Below the pieces are notes generated by a model. The model was not told the origin of the DNA. It searched no databases and was given only the letters and a program-made list of their open reading frames with translations. Positions 16,365 through 24,564 of a DNA stretch of 43,885 nucleotides are shown here, piece after piece (position 1 is the stretch's first letter; each line of letters begins with the position of its first letter). The DNA is from JADKFD01 sp050250665 (lineage in GTDB: Bacteria; Pseudomonadota; Gammaproteobacteria; Xanthomonadales; SZUA-5), in the NCBI GenBank assembly GCA_050250665.1, contig JBFWOF010000052.1, positions 1 to 43,885 on the forward strand. The letters are read 5' to 3'. Both the position numbers and the translations under genes were made by a program.

Positions 16365-17372
16365 TCAACCGCCTCCGGGTCGGTTGTTGGTCGGCGGCGG
16401 ATCAAACATGCCGTCGGTCTGGCCGCTGCGCAGGCGGTTGAGGATCTCGTTGCGGCGCTGATCGAGGCGTTGCCATACGTGCGACGGCATGTTGTCGCGA
16501 TAAGCCGATTCCAGGCTGTTGTAACCACAGGTCATCCCGAACCAGGCGGTGGCGCAACTGAGGTCGAGGAGACGACTGCCGGGCCCGCAATCGGCGCCCA
16601 GATCACAGGCAACCAGCGGCCACAGATCCAGTGGATTGACCAGGTGGCCGACGTAGGGATTGGTGCCAGGCAGTCCCAACTCCAGCCAGCCCAGTTCCGA
16701 GATGGCCTCCAGATCGCCGGCTCTCAGCGCTTCGATCATCAAGGCCCGGGTGTCATCGAAATTGCGTCTCGCGCGCGGTTTTCGACTCTCCAATCGCACG
16801 CGGGCCAGCAGATTACCGGCCTGCGCAGCGGCGGCAGTGGCGTCGTCGTTGTCGCGCTGATGGCGCTTGCGGGCCTCGGGATCGTCGATTTCCTTCGGAC
16901 AGGCCGCGCGAAGGCGTTCGACGACGGCGACCAGCGCCTGTCGTTCAAGCGCAGCGCGTTCGGGCGGTAGCCATTGCCAGTCCCGATCTTTGAAGCGTTC
17001 TTCCCGATCGCCCTTGATGGCGAGCCGCGCCAGCAGACAGTCCCGCTCCCGCAGCTGCTCGCGCATCAGCGCGTTGGCTGTCTCGGTCGAGAGCATCGGA
17101 GTCGATACAGTTTTGGATGGGCTCTGCGCCTGATCCTCTGGTTTGTTCGGCGCTGAGTCGTCGGCGCTGTATTTCCCGATCGTGCCGGCGGGTGCAGATT
17201 TCGCGTCGACTTCAGTCTGGCCGGACTCAGGTGCGGAATCAGCAGAGTGATCGAGTTCGTCGTCGGCGACCGGCGCCTGGCCAGCACCGAACCACTGGCC
17301 GCGCTGGCCGGCGACACCCGCCAGCGCCAGCAGGATCAGTAATACCAGGACGACGATCATCGGCCCGCGCAT
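16365..17372 (-). CDS. B-family anchored cysteine-motif protein, first copy (B1)
   Basis: A 335-residue protein with a strong N-terminal membrane helix (MIVVLVLLILLALAGVAG), an acidic Ser/Pro/Lys linker to ~residue 95, then the B domain: RERDCLLARLA, QWLPPERAALERQ, ERLRAACPKE, DLWPLVACDLGADCG, and LLDLSCATAWFGMTCGY. Its cysteines 256, 262, 273 and 282 keep C-x5-C-x10-C, but the last gap is x8, three longer than in B2 and B3. It closes with NRLRSGQTDGMFDPPP and NNRPGGG. The start at 17372 shares one base with the A1 stop (TGATG); a longer frame to 17441 is inside A1. Its final Gly codons contain GGAGG, which serves A2. Function unknown. Confidence 0.8.
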   Translation of the reverse strand: MRGPMIVVLVLLILLALAGVAGQRGQWFGAGQAPVADDELDHSADSAPESGQTEVDAKSAPAGTIGKYSADDSAPNKPEDQAQSPSKTVSTPMLSTETANALMREQLRERDCLLARLAIKGDREERFKDRDWQWLPPERAALERQALVAVVERLRAACPKEIDDPEARKRHQRDNDDATAAAAQAGNLLARVRLESRKPRARRNFDDTRALMIEALRAGDLEAISELGWLELGLPGTNPYVGHLVNPLDLWPLVACDLGADCGPGSRLLDLSCATAWFGMTCGYNSLESAYRDNMPSHVWQRLDQRRNEILNRLRSGQTDGMFDPPPTNNRPGGG

Positions 17373-18391
17373 CAGCCGCCACCGCCGGGATTGCGTGGAC
17401 CGGTCGGTGCCAGAATCAGATCGGGCCGACCCTCGCGCCACAGGCGCAGGATCTCCGCGCTCTGAGCTTCGGCAATGGTTTGGGCGCGCGGGCTCAGTTG
17501 GGCCATCGCCAGAAAGCCGATTCGCCCCAAACCGCCCAGGTGGGAGGCATCCTGACCCAAGGCATAGGCGTGAGGATCTTCTAAGCAGCCTGGCAGCAGA
17601 TGGCAGGCTGCCATCAGGAAGCCATCGGAGTTATAACGGCTGACACCGGCCAATTCCGCTGCATGGCGCGCCAGATCCATGGGCTCGGCCTGGCGTAGCA
17701 ACTCGATTCCGGCCAAGCGCGCGAGCTCAAGCGCTGCTTGCGCACCTGCGGGGTCGGTTCGACTGTTCGGTCGATCGACGCCGAGCACCGCTGCCGGGTG
17801 TTCCAGCTGCACTGCCCGAGATTGCCAGGCCTGGGCAATCATCGCCGCGTAGGCAGTGGATTGCAGTGATAACGCCGCGCAGCGCTGCTCAGCCTGGACA
17901 TAGGCGCCCAGCAGGGCATTGAATTCGCGATCGCCCCAGCCCATGACGTCCATCCAACCGCGCATATTGCGCTCGCCAGCTTCGCGATTGCTGTTGAATT
18001 GCACCACTTCCACGCAAGTCTTGTAGAGCTCCGCCAGCGTGTAGGCCGCATCGGCATCTCCGGCATTTGCGCGCGCTCGCAGTTCGGCGACAAAGCCCGG
18101 GAGATCGGTGTCGCTGGCCGCGCGGCGGCGATCCTCCGCGCGCTGGCTGGCGCTGGCGCGAAAGGCGGCGCGGGTGGGATTGGCGGCGGGAATCTGTTCC
18201 GGGTCTGGCGCCAATTGCTCTGCCGCGCTTGCGTCAGGCTCTGCAGCCGCAGTCGCGGTCTCGATCGGCGCCGCGTTTGCGACCTGGGCGGTGATTTCCG
18301 GCGGCTCCAGCTCGCCGGACTGCCAATGGCGCCAGGCCAGGGCCAGCACGATCACGGTCAACAGGAGCAGCAACAACAGGCGCCGGGGCAT
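17372..18391 (-). CDS. A-family anchored cysteine-motif protein, first copy (A1), first gene of the operon
   Basis: A 339-residue protein from the ATG at 18391 (a GTG at 18409 would add six residues; neither has a clear Shine-Dalgarno match). It has a poly-Leu membrane helix (RRLLLLLLLTVIVLALAW), an Ala/Glu/Pro-rich linker, then the A domain: SDTDLPGFVAELRARA, AGDADAAYTLAELYKTC (Sel1-like), a long helical middle with AEQRCAAL, and FLMAACHLLPGCLED with the conserved C-x5-C. It ends in PGGGG. It is the most divergent A copy and lacks the extra cysteines after the C-x5-C. As first gene it sets the operon's transcription from the 299-bp divergent region shared with the M3 peptidase gene. Function unknown. 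Confidence 0.8.
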   Translation of the reverse strand: MPRRLLLLLLLTVIVLALAWRHWQSGELEPPEITAQVANAAPIETATAAAEPDASAAEQLAPDPEQIPAANPTRAAFRASASQRAEDRRRAASDTDLPGFVAELRARANAGDADAAYTLAELYKTCVEVVQFNSNREAGERNMRGWMDVMGWGDREFNALLGAYVQAEQRCAALSLQSTAYAAMIAQAWQSRAVQLEHPAAVLGVDRPNSRTDPAGAQAALELARLAGIELLRQAEPMDLARHAAELAGVSRYNSDGFLMAACHLLPGCLEDPHAYALGQDASHLGGLGRIGFLAMAQLSPRAQTIAEAQSAEILRLWREGRPDLILAPTGPRNPGGGG

Positions 18392-18690
18392 GGAGATGGG
18401 GGCTCGCACTGGAATCGTTACGAAAGGCGACGGAGTATCCGGGTTGTCCGGCTCCCAGTCGAGCGTTCCGGCCGCGTCTTCAGGACGAAGACGGCAACGC
18501 CAGCGCTTTGCGCCCGGGTATGGACCGCATCAGCACGAGTTGCCACGACGCGGCCGGCCTGCGGCTGCCTCCAGTGCGCCTTTACCAGTCAGGCGCGCCG
18601 CTAATCCGGGATTTACACATGGATGGCGCAGTGGCGCTAAAGTGACGAGCTGAGTTTTGCACCCATCGCTGTACCTGCCGGAGTATCTCC

Positions 18691-20838
18691 ATGTCGCGAA
18701 CCCTTGCGCTCGCCGCCAGCATGCTTGTGCTGGCAGCCTGCAACCAGACGCCTTCCGAACCTGCCCCAACGGCCGAGTCCAAACCTGCTGCCATGCCTGC
18801 GCCCGCTGCCAATCCCTTGCTCACCGCCAGCAAACTGCCCTATCAGGCGCCGCCCTTTGACCTGATCAAGGACGAGCACTTTCTGCCGGCCTACGAGCAG
18901 GGCATGAGTGAGCAGTTGGCTGAAATCGCGAAGATTGCCGACAGCGCCGAGCCGCCGACCTTCGAGAACACCATCGAGGCCATGGAGCGCACCGGCGAAA
19001 CGCTGAATCGCGTGCGCCGGATCTTCCAGGGTCTGGTCCAGGCTGATACCAGCGACGCGCGTCAGGCCATCCAGGAGCAGGTCAATCCGAAAATGGCGGC
19101 TCATCAGGATGAGATTCTGCTCAACGGCAAACTGTTTGCCCGGGTCAAGGCCATCTACGATGCCCGTGACTCGCTCACGGACCCCGAGCAGAAGCGTCTG
19201 GTCGAGGTCGACTACGACCGTTTCGTGCGTGCCGGCGCCAACCTGTCGGATGCCGACAAGGACCTGATGCGCAAGCTCAATGTCGAGGAAACCACGCTCT
19301 CGACCAAATTCCATACCCAGCTCGTGGCCGCCACCGCAGCTGCGGCCGTGGCGGTGGATGACGTCGCCCAGCTCGATGGTTTGTCCGAGGGCGAAATCGC
19401 CGCAGCGGCTGCCGCTGCCAAGTCCCGCGACATGGATGGCAAATGGCTGCTGTCGCTGCAGAACACCACCACGCAGCCGGTGCTGGCTTCACTGAAGAAT
19501 CGCGAACTGCGCGCCCGCGTGCTCAAGGCTTCGGAAACCCGTACCGAACAATCCGACGACAACGATACCCGCGCGGTGATCCAGCGTCTGGCGCAGCTGC
19601 GCGCCGAGAAAGCCAGGCTGCTCGGCTTTGCCACTTTTGCCGATTACCAGCTGGGTGATCAGATGGCCAAGACGCCGGACATGGCGCTGAAGCTGCTGAC
19701 CGACACCGTGCCTGCGGCCACCGCGCGTGCGCGCCGGGAAGCGGCCGATATCCAGAAGATCATCGATGACCAGAAGGGTGGCTTCACGCTGGCGGCATCC
19801 GACTGGGATTTCTACGCCGAGCAGGTGCGCAAGGCCAAGTACGATCTCGACGAGTCCGAGATCAAGCCCTATTTCGAGATGAACAACGTGCTCGAAAACG
19901 GCGTGTTCCATGCCGCCACCCGGATGTACGGCATCACCTTCAAGGAACGCAAGGACATCCCGACCTATCACCCCGACATGCGGGTGTTCGAGGTCTTCAA
20001 CGAAGACGGTAGCCCGCTGGCGCTGTTCTATACCGATTTCTACAAGCGCGACAGCAAGTCCGGCGGTGCCTGGATGGATGTGTTTGTCGAACAGGACGGG
20101 CTGACTGGCACGCTGCCGGTGGTCTACAACGTCTGCAATTTCACCAAGCCGGCCGAGGGTCAGCCTGCACTCATCAGCTTTGATGATGTCACAACCATGT
20201 TCCACGAATTCGGCCATGCCCTGCACGGCATGTTCTCGAATGCGAAATACCAGTCGATCGCGGGCACCAATACCTCGCGCGACTTCGTCGAGTTCCCCTC
20301 GCAGTTCAACGAGCATTGGGCCACCGAGCCCAGCGTGTTTGCCAACTACGCCAAGCACTACCAGACCGGTGAGCCCATGCCGCAGGCATTGGTCGACAAG
20401 ATGGTGGCGGCCGGCAAGTTCAATAGTGGCTATGGCACCACCGAATATCTGGCTGCTGCGCTGCTGGACATGGCCTGGCACACGCTGCCGGCCGATGCGC
20501 CACAGCAGGACGTGAACGCCTTCGAGGCAGAGGCCCTGAAGAAGTTCAATGTCGATCTGGCCGAGGTGCCGCCGCGCTACCGCACCACCTATTTCGACCA
20601 CATCTGGGGCGGTGGTTATTCGGCTGGTTACTACGCCTACTTCTGGTCCGACGTGCTCAATCACGACGCCTATGCGTGGTTCAAGGAACACGGCGGCATG
20701 ACCCGCGAGAACGGTCAGATTTTCCGCGACCAGATCCTCTCGCGCGGCAACACCGTGGAACTGGCCACGCTTTACCGCGAGTTCCGCGGCAAGGACCCGA
20801 GCGTCGAGCCGCTGCTGGAGAATCGCGGTCTGAAATAA
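18691..20838 (+). CDS. dcp: M3 family metallopeptidase, peptidyl-dipeptidase Dcp-like lipoprotein
   Basis: A 715-residue zinc peptidase that should remove C-terminal dipeptides from short peptides. Seen: signal peptide with lipobox LAAC, so the mature protein starts at Cys21 and is lipid-anchored; a Pro/Ala-rich spacer; ENTIEAMERTGETL, the usual N-terminal helix of Dcp/OpdA; zinc site HEFGH at 505-509 followed by ALHG, with the third ligand likely Glu534 in DFVEFPSQ; and GGGYSAGYYAYFW near the end, which shapes the substrate pocket in this family. GGAG 7 nt before the ATG supports the start. A near-perfect hairpin terminator follows. E. coli Dcp is somewhat shorter and has no lipobox; similar lipoprotein versions are known in Xanthomonadales. 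Confidence 0.9.
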   Translation: MSRTLALAASMLVLAACNQTPSEPAPTAESKPAAMPAPAANPLLTASKLPYQAPPFDLIKDEHFLPAYEQGMSEQLAEIAKIADSAEPPTFENTIEAMERTGETLNRVRRIFQGLVQADTSDARQAIQEQVNPKMAAHQDEILLNGKLFARVKAIYDARDSLTDPEQKRLVEVDYDRFVRAGANLSDADKDLMRKLNVEETTLSTKFHTQLVAATAAAAVAVDDVAQLDGLSEGEIAAAAAAAKSRDMDGKWLLSLQNTTTQPVLASLKNRELRARVLKASETRTEQSDDNDTRAVIQRLAQLRAEKARLLGFATFADYQLGDQMAKTPDMALKLLTDTVPAATARARREAADIQKIIDDQKGGFTLAASDWDFYAEQVRKAKYDLDESEIKPYFEMNNVLENGVFHAATRMYGITFKERKDIPTYHPDMRVFEVFNEDGSPLALFYTDFYKRDSKSGGAWMDVFVEQDGLTGTLPVVYNVCNFTKPAEGQPALISFDDVTTMFHEFGHALHGMFSNAKYQSIAGTNTSRDFVEFPSQFNEHWATEPSVFANYAKHYQTGEPMPQALVDKMVAAGKFNSGYGTTEYLAAALLDMAWHTLPADAPQQDVNAFEAEALKKFNVDLAEVPPRYRTTYFDHIWGGGYSAGYYAYFWSDVLNHDAYAWFKEHGGMTRENGQIFRDQILSRGNTVELATLYREFRGKDPSVEPLLENRGLK

Positions 20839-20865
20839 GCGCAGCAGACTGCTGCACCGGTTGCG

Positions 20866-20904
20866 CAGAGAACGGCCTTCGGGCCGTTCTCTGTTTGGGT
20901 CTTT
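20866..20904 (+). terminator. Rho-independent-type terminator after the M3 peptidase gene
   Basis: A perfect 12-bp stem (CAGAGAACGGCC / GGCCGTTCTCTG, 20866-20877 and 20882-20893) closed by a TTCG tetraloop, followed by the moderately T-rich TTTGGGTCTTT. It lies 27 nt after the dcp stop codon. Confidence 0.8.
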
Positions 20905-20987
20905 CGAGGCGTGGAGCGCGGGTAACAGGGTGGCTGCGTCACGTAGCCCGCTACGCGGCCAACGTGACCTACTTCAGCCACATTTCC

Positions 20988-21070
20988 CTGTGGGAGCGGC
21001 TTCAGCCGCGATGCTCTGTGGGAGCGGCTTCAGCCGCGATGCCTTTCTCGGGCAAAGCCCACTCCCACAG
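20988..21070. repeat. Tandem REP pair plus inverted partial copy
   Basis: Two direct copies of CTGTGGGAGCGGCTTCAGCC + GCGATGC lie at 20988-21014 and 21016-21042. A partial inverted relative, GGGCAAAGCCCACTCCCACAGG, follows up to 21070. This 'tgtgggagcggcttcagccgcgatg' REP is common in Pseudomonas and Xanthomonadales genomes. Another inverted copy is at 21680-21705. The pairs flank the small periplasmic protein gene on both sides. Confidence 0.8.
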
Positions 21071-21078
21071 GCGCTTGA

Positions 21079-21594
21079 TCACTGCCGTTCGGAACCCAAC
21101 CCCCGCCGACGCGCAATCAACTGCTCGATCTTCGCCGCATTCTCGCTGCCGACGATGGCAATGAGCTGTTGTCTTCGCTGCTCGATCAGTGACTGGTTCT
21201 CGGCCCGAATGCGCTCGGCGCGTGTCCGCAGCTCCGACACTTGTGCCGCGCTCAGGCCCAGGACTTCCTGCAGCCGGGACCAGCGTTCCTCCGCGGCATC
21301 CTTGCCCCGCGGCAAGCGCAGTTCGTGGCTGACCATCAGTTCGGCCAGTCTGGCCTTCTGCGATTCACTCAGCACCGCCAGCAGTTCCGGGCGCAGCGCA
21401 TCCATACGCTGGCGTCGCTGCAGCTGGGTGTCGGTGATGAAGTGGGCCAGTTGCTGCACCTGGGTGGCGTCCAGCTGCAGCCAGCGACCGGCGCGCTCGG
21501 CGCGGGTGACGGCGTCGGTGGGATGAGCCAACAGCGGGCCGCTGGCCAGGGCCGCGGCAACCAGCAACGTCAGGGGTTTGAGCCAGGTACGCAT
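21079..21594 (-). CDS. Small periplasmic LTXXQ/Spy-CpxP-like protein
   Basis: A 171-residue exported, helical protein. The ATG at 21594 has AAGGAG 7 nt upstream and opens a clear signal peptide (LTLLVAAALASGPLLAH). The rest is charged helices with two stretches like the Spy/CpxP/zinc-resistance sensor fold: LQLDATQVQQLAHFITDTQLQ and GLSAAQVSELRTRAERI, each with the L-[TSD]-x-x-Q pattern of LTXXQ proteins. Spy-like proteins are periplasmic chaperones or metal-stress sensors; which applies here is not decided. Family assignment is tentative because I see only the helix pattern. The gene stands alone between REP pairs, and its transcript would read away from the thiolase gene. Confidence 0.6.
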   Translation of the reverse strand: MRTWLKPLTLLVAAALASGPLLAHPTDAVTRAERAGRWLQLDATQVQQLAHFITDTQLQRRQRMDALRPELLAVLSESQKARLAELMVSHELRLPRGKDAAEERWSRLQEVLGLSAAQVSELRTRAERIRAENQSLIEQRRQQLIAIVGSENAAKIEQLIARRRGLGSERQ

Positions 21595-21679
21595 GTCTTT
21601 CTCCTTGCCTTGAGTGATCGGAACGATCCGATTGATCTGAAGAACGCGACAGGGAAACGCGGGTTGACCCGGATGCGCG

Positions 21680-21705
21680 ATCGCGGCTGAAGCCGCTCCC
21701 ACAAG
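21680..21705. repeat. Inverted REP copy
   Basis: GATCGCGGCTGAAGCCGCTC + CCACAA, reverse complement of the REP copies at 20988-21042. Confidence 0.7.
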
Positions 21706-21774
21706 ATCCAGGACCGGCTCGCGCTCTTCTCCGCGTCCTCCGCGTCTCCGCGTGAGCTCGCTTTTTCCGCCACC

Positions 21775-21795
21775 AACAACCAACAACCAACAACC
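21775..21795. repeat. Short heptamer tract (AACAACC x3)
   Basis: Three exact AACAACC units, the reverse complement of the GGTTGTT heptamer found at 1117-1592. The tract lies 74 bp before the thiolase start codon. Confidence 0.7.
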
Positions 21796-21868
21796 AGCCC
21801 TTCAGGCAGGCATCCCCGATTGGCGTTATCGTGCTCGACCTGATTCTCTGGCACAGGATGGAGCGGCG

Positions 21869-23053
21869 ATGACGACTCGAGACGTGGTGATTCTGGGCGC
21901 GGCGCGCTCACCGATCGGCAGTTTTGACGGCGGCCTAGCCGACATCGAACCGCATGAGCTGGCGGGCATTGTGATGAAGGAGGCGGTGGCGCGTTCCGGC
22001 GTCGATCCGCAGGCCATCAACTACGTCACCGTCGGCAACTGCATTCCGACCGGCCCGCGCTACGCCTATGTGGCGCGGGTGGCTTCGATCCAGGCCGGAC
22101 TGCCGATGGACTCGGTGGCGATGGCGGTCAATCGCCTGTGTTCTTCCGGCCTGCAGGGCATCGTCACCACGGCGCAGAACATCCTGCTGGGTGACTGCGA
22201 TTACGGCATCGGCGGCGGCGTCGAAGTGATGTCGCGCGGTGGCTACATGTCGACCGCCATGCGCAGCGGTGCGCGCATGGGCGAGACCCGGATGATCGAC
22301 ATGATGGTCGATGCACTGACCGATCCCTTCGGCGTGGGCCATATGGGCATCACCGCGGAGAATCTGGTCAGCAAGTGGAATATCACCCGCGAGGAGCAGG
22401 ATGCGCTGGCGGTGGAATCGCATCGACGCGCGGCCGCGGCCATCGCTGAGGGGCGCTTCAAGGATCAGATCGTCCCCATCGTCAAACAGACCCGCAAGGG
22501 CGACGTGACCATCGATAGCGACGAGCACGTGCGTCCCGACACCACCATGGAAACCCTGGGCAAGATGAAGCCGGCCTTCAAGAAGGATGGCTCGGTGACC
22601 GCCGGCAACGCCTCCGGCATCAACGACGGTGCCGCCTTCGTGGTGCTGGCGAATGCCAGCCACGCTGCGAACTCCGGCCACAAGCCGCTGGCGCGGCTGG
22701 TGTCCTATGCCGTGGCCGGCGTGCCCAACGAGATCATGGGCGAAGGCCCGATCCCGGCGTCGAAACTGGCCTTGAAAAAGGCCGGCATGAGCCTGGATCA
22801 GATGGACGTGATCGAATCCAACGAGGCCTTTGCTGCGCAGGCCATCGCCGTGTCCCGCGGTCTGGGGCTGGATCCGGTCAAGACCAATCCCAATGGCGGC
22901 GCCATCGCGCTCGGCCATCCGATCGGCTGTTCCGGCGCCTTCCTCGCCATCAAGGCCATCTACGAGCTGCACCGCAGCGGCGGTCGCCATGCGCTGGTGA
23001 CCATGTGCATTGGTGGTGGTCAGGGTATTGCGGCGGTGTTCGAGCGGCTTTGA
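21869..23053 (+). CDS. Acetyl-CoA C-acyltransferase (thiolase)
   Basis: A 394-residue thiolase, the normal size. It makes or breaks the bond between two acyl-CoA units by a ping-pong reaction. Seen: N-terminal DVVILGAARSPIGSFDGGLA; nucleophile Cys91 in VNRLCSSGLQG; NEAFAAQ at about 318-324; GHPIGCSGA with catalytic His350; and MCIGGGQG with the base Cys380. All catalytic residues are in place. I chose the ATG at 21869 with GGAG 5 nt upstream; a longer frame adds 39 residues read through a repeat. It stands alone, so whether it serves acetoacetyl-CoA formation, fatty-acid breakdown or PHB synthesis cannot be told from context; the sequence favours the acetyl-CoA acetyltransferase branch. Confidence 0.9.
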   Translation: MTTRDVVILGAARSPIGSFDGGLADIEPHELAGIVMKEAVARSGVDPQAINYVTVGNCIPTGPRYAYVARVASIQAGLPMDSVAMAVNRLCSSGLQGIVTTAQNILLGDCDYGIGGGVEVMSRGGYMSTAMRSGARMGETRMIDMMVDALTDPFGVGHMGITAENLVSKWNITREEQDALAVESHRRAAAAIAEGRFKDQIVPIVKQTRKGDVTIDSDEHVRPDTTMETLGKMKPAFKKDGSVTAGNASGINDGAAFVVLANASHAANSGHKPLARLVSYAVAGVPNEIMGEGPIPASKLALKKAGMSLDQMDVIESNEAFAAQAIAVSRGLGLDPVKTNPNGGAIALGHPIGCSGAFLAIKAIYELHRSGGRHALVTMCIGGGQGIAAVFERL

Positions 23054-23130
23054 GGCAGGCGTAGCCAGGCCTCGTCAACGCGAGCGCGTGCCGGCCCGAC
23101 ACTGCAAACCGGTCGAACCACCCGCTCGCC

Positions 23131-23206
23131 TGTAGGAGCGACCTTGCGTCGCGACCGGCAAGTCGCAGTCTGTGGCAGCAGTCGCGCCGCAAGGGCGCTC
23201 CTACAG
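23131..23206. repeat. Inverted pair of REPs
   Basis: TGTAGGAGCGACCTTGCGTC + GCGAC at 23131-23155 faces GTCGCGCCGCAAGGGCGCTC + CTACAG at 23181-23206, leaving a 25-nt loop. Transcribed, it would form one long hairpin 78 bp after the thiolase stop and may act as its 3' boundary. Confidence 0.8.
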
Positions 23207-23276
23207 ATGAACAAAGCCAGCGTTGCGACAACGCTCATGTCGAAGCAAAAGCTTGCTGTATGACTTCATGGAGTGC

Positions 23277-23525
23277 GCAGCGAAGCAATCCAGAGGCACA
23301 GCGTCAGAAGCACTGGATTGCTTCGTCGCTGCGCTCCTCGCAATGACGCATCAACAACTTTTGATCTGGGCTCATGGAGAGCCACGTGTTCCGTCCCGAA
23401 ACTGCCGACGGGCCATGAACCCCTCGGCGTCATTGCGACCCCGGACTTGATCCGGGGGAAGCAATCCAGACGTAGATCCGCACGAGCGCTGGATTGCTTC
23501 GTCGCTACGCTCCTCGCAATGACGC
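23277..23525. repeat. Palindromic dispersed element: one full 97-bp copy and one partial copy
   Basis: The full copy is 23428-23524: ends CGTCATTGCGA / TCGCAATGACG, inner arms GAAGCAATCCAG / CTGGATTGCTTC, and an inner hairpin CCCCGGACTTGATCCGGGGG. A second full 97-bp copy is at 30844-30940 in the opposite orientation and differs mainly in the ~20-nt central loop. A partial copy at 23277-23348 keeps the inner arms and the right end. A 30-nt side module with ...TCATGGAGAG lies at 23349-23380 and again (inverted) near 30810-30843 and 33707-33741. Read as protein it gives the familiar RHCEERSDEAIQ string, an artefact known from many genomes. Confidence 0.8.
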
Positions 23526-23601
23526 ATCACAAACTTACGATGCGCGCTCTCCCTGAGCCCCATTCCGGCATTGACTCGGGGGTGGTCCTTGCGCTTGCCG
23601 T

Positions 23602-23631
23602 GGAGGGCGCCGCGCTGCGGCGCCGCTTTGC
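23602..23631. repeat. Single GC-rich REP palindrome
   Basis: GGAGGGCGCCGCGCTGCGGC + GCCGCTTTGC, the same palindrome as in the modules of the array at 1117-1679. The rest of the gap 23054-23771 holds the repeats listed separately and no gene I can support. Confidence 0.75.
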
Positions 23632-23771
23632 CTTAGCCGTAGATCAAGAGCGGCCGCGCAGGTTCGCGTCCCCCCTCGAAGCCGCTCGCTCGCTGCCGTT
23701 GGTTCTCGGCCCGCAGCGTCGGGCCGAGATTGGCGGCTGGCCAGCGCACAGCTGTAGCTCCGTGCACAGGC

Positions 23772-24377
23772 TCAGTTCCTTCCCACCTCGATCAGCAGCG
23801 GCGATGCAAACATCGTTGCCGGCGAAATGACGTCCTCATCCATCGGCACCTGTTTGCCGTAGCGCTCTTTCAACTTGGCTTGTACCGCAACGTCGCTCAA
23901 GTCGAACTCCCTGAGTTTCTGCAGCTCGCCAATGCGCAGTCCCAGCGCGCGCTGGTAGGCCTTCCACACCAGTTCCGAGCAATAGATGCGCTCATCGGAC
24001 CAGCCGAAGGCGGCGTCGTAGCGCCGTCCTTGCATGCGCAGCGCCTCGCTGCGCAACTTCTTGCGAGCTTCTGTGGTCAACAACGCATCGGCATCGCGCA
24101 GGCGCTTGACCACATAGTGACCCTCATTGCCGCGTGCAATCCACTGCGCCAGCGGCGTCCACTGCACGGTCTTGCCGGCTTCCAGCACAAAGGCATGGCC
24201 ATCGCGATACAGCACCATTCCCATATGGCTGTAGGGCGAATGGGTGGCACGCTGGATCGCCTGCGATTGCGCCGAGCGTGAGGTGTGGAAGATCAGGTCT
24301 CCATCCTGCGGCAGATAGTCGCTGGCCTGTCCGCAGGAGGCGCAGAGCAGGACGCCCAGCAAGAACAGGATTCTCAT
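23772..24377 (-). CDS. YiiX/YebB-type permuted papain-like (NlpC/P60-related) hydrolase
   Basis: A 201-residue exported cysteine hydrolase. From the ATG at 24377 it has a signal peptide (ILFLLGVLLCASCG, possibly a lipobox ending at Cys15), then PQDGDLIFHTSRS and HSPYSHMGMVL with the likely catalytic His51, and DERIYCSELVWKAY with the likely nucleophile Cys133. In this order (His before Cys) the domain is the circularly permuted version of NlpC/P60 found in YiiX. Such enzymes cut peptidoglycan peptides or other amides; the substrate here is not known. An ATG at 24392 is the alternative start. It is divergent from the DUF3857/transglutaminase gene, with 187 bp between them for both promoters. 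Confidence 0.82.
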   Translation of the reverse strand: MRILFLLGVLLCASCGQASDYLPQDGDLIFHTSRSAQSQAIQRATHSPYSHMGMVLYRDGHAFVLEAGKTVQWTPLAQWIARGNEGHYVVKRLRDADALLTTEARKKLRSEALRMQGRRYDAAFGWSDERIYCSELVWKAYQRALGLRIGELQKLREFDLSDVAVQAKLKERYGKQVPMDEDVISPATMFASPLLIEVGRN

Positions 24378-24564
24378 TGCGATTTTCCCCATGCGAGGTG
24401 CGGTCGAGTCTGATCAGGCGCAGATGAATCTCAGCCATGCATGGGCGCAGGCCCCAACTCAATCGACTCGGCCCAACGAGTCGCCAGGCAACTGCCAGAA
24501 GGACGCTCTTTCATTTATGCTCGCGACCCGATTATTGTTACCAACTGTAGCGCGGAGTTCTTTC

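Noticed and set aside
18600..18690. Promoter for the M3 peptidase gene (TTTACA ... TAAAGT)
   Set aside because: The spacing between the two hexamers is 20 nt and the -10 match is weak; not enough to report as a feature.
23273..23830. Short frames with RHCEERSDEAIQ over the 97-bp element
   Set aside because: This string comes from the repeat DNA and is a common false protein in many genomes.
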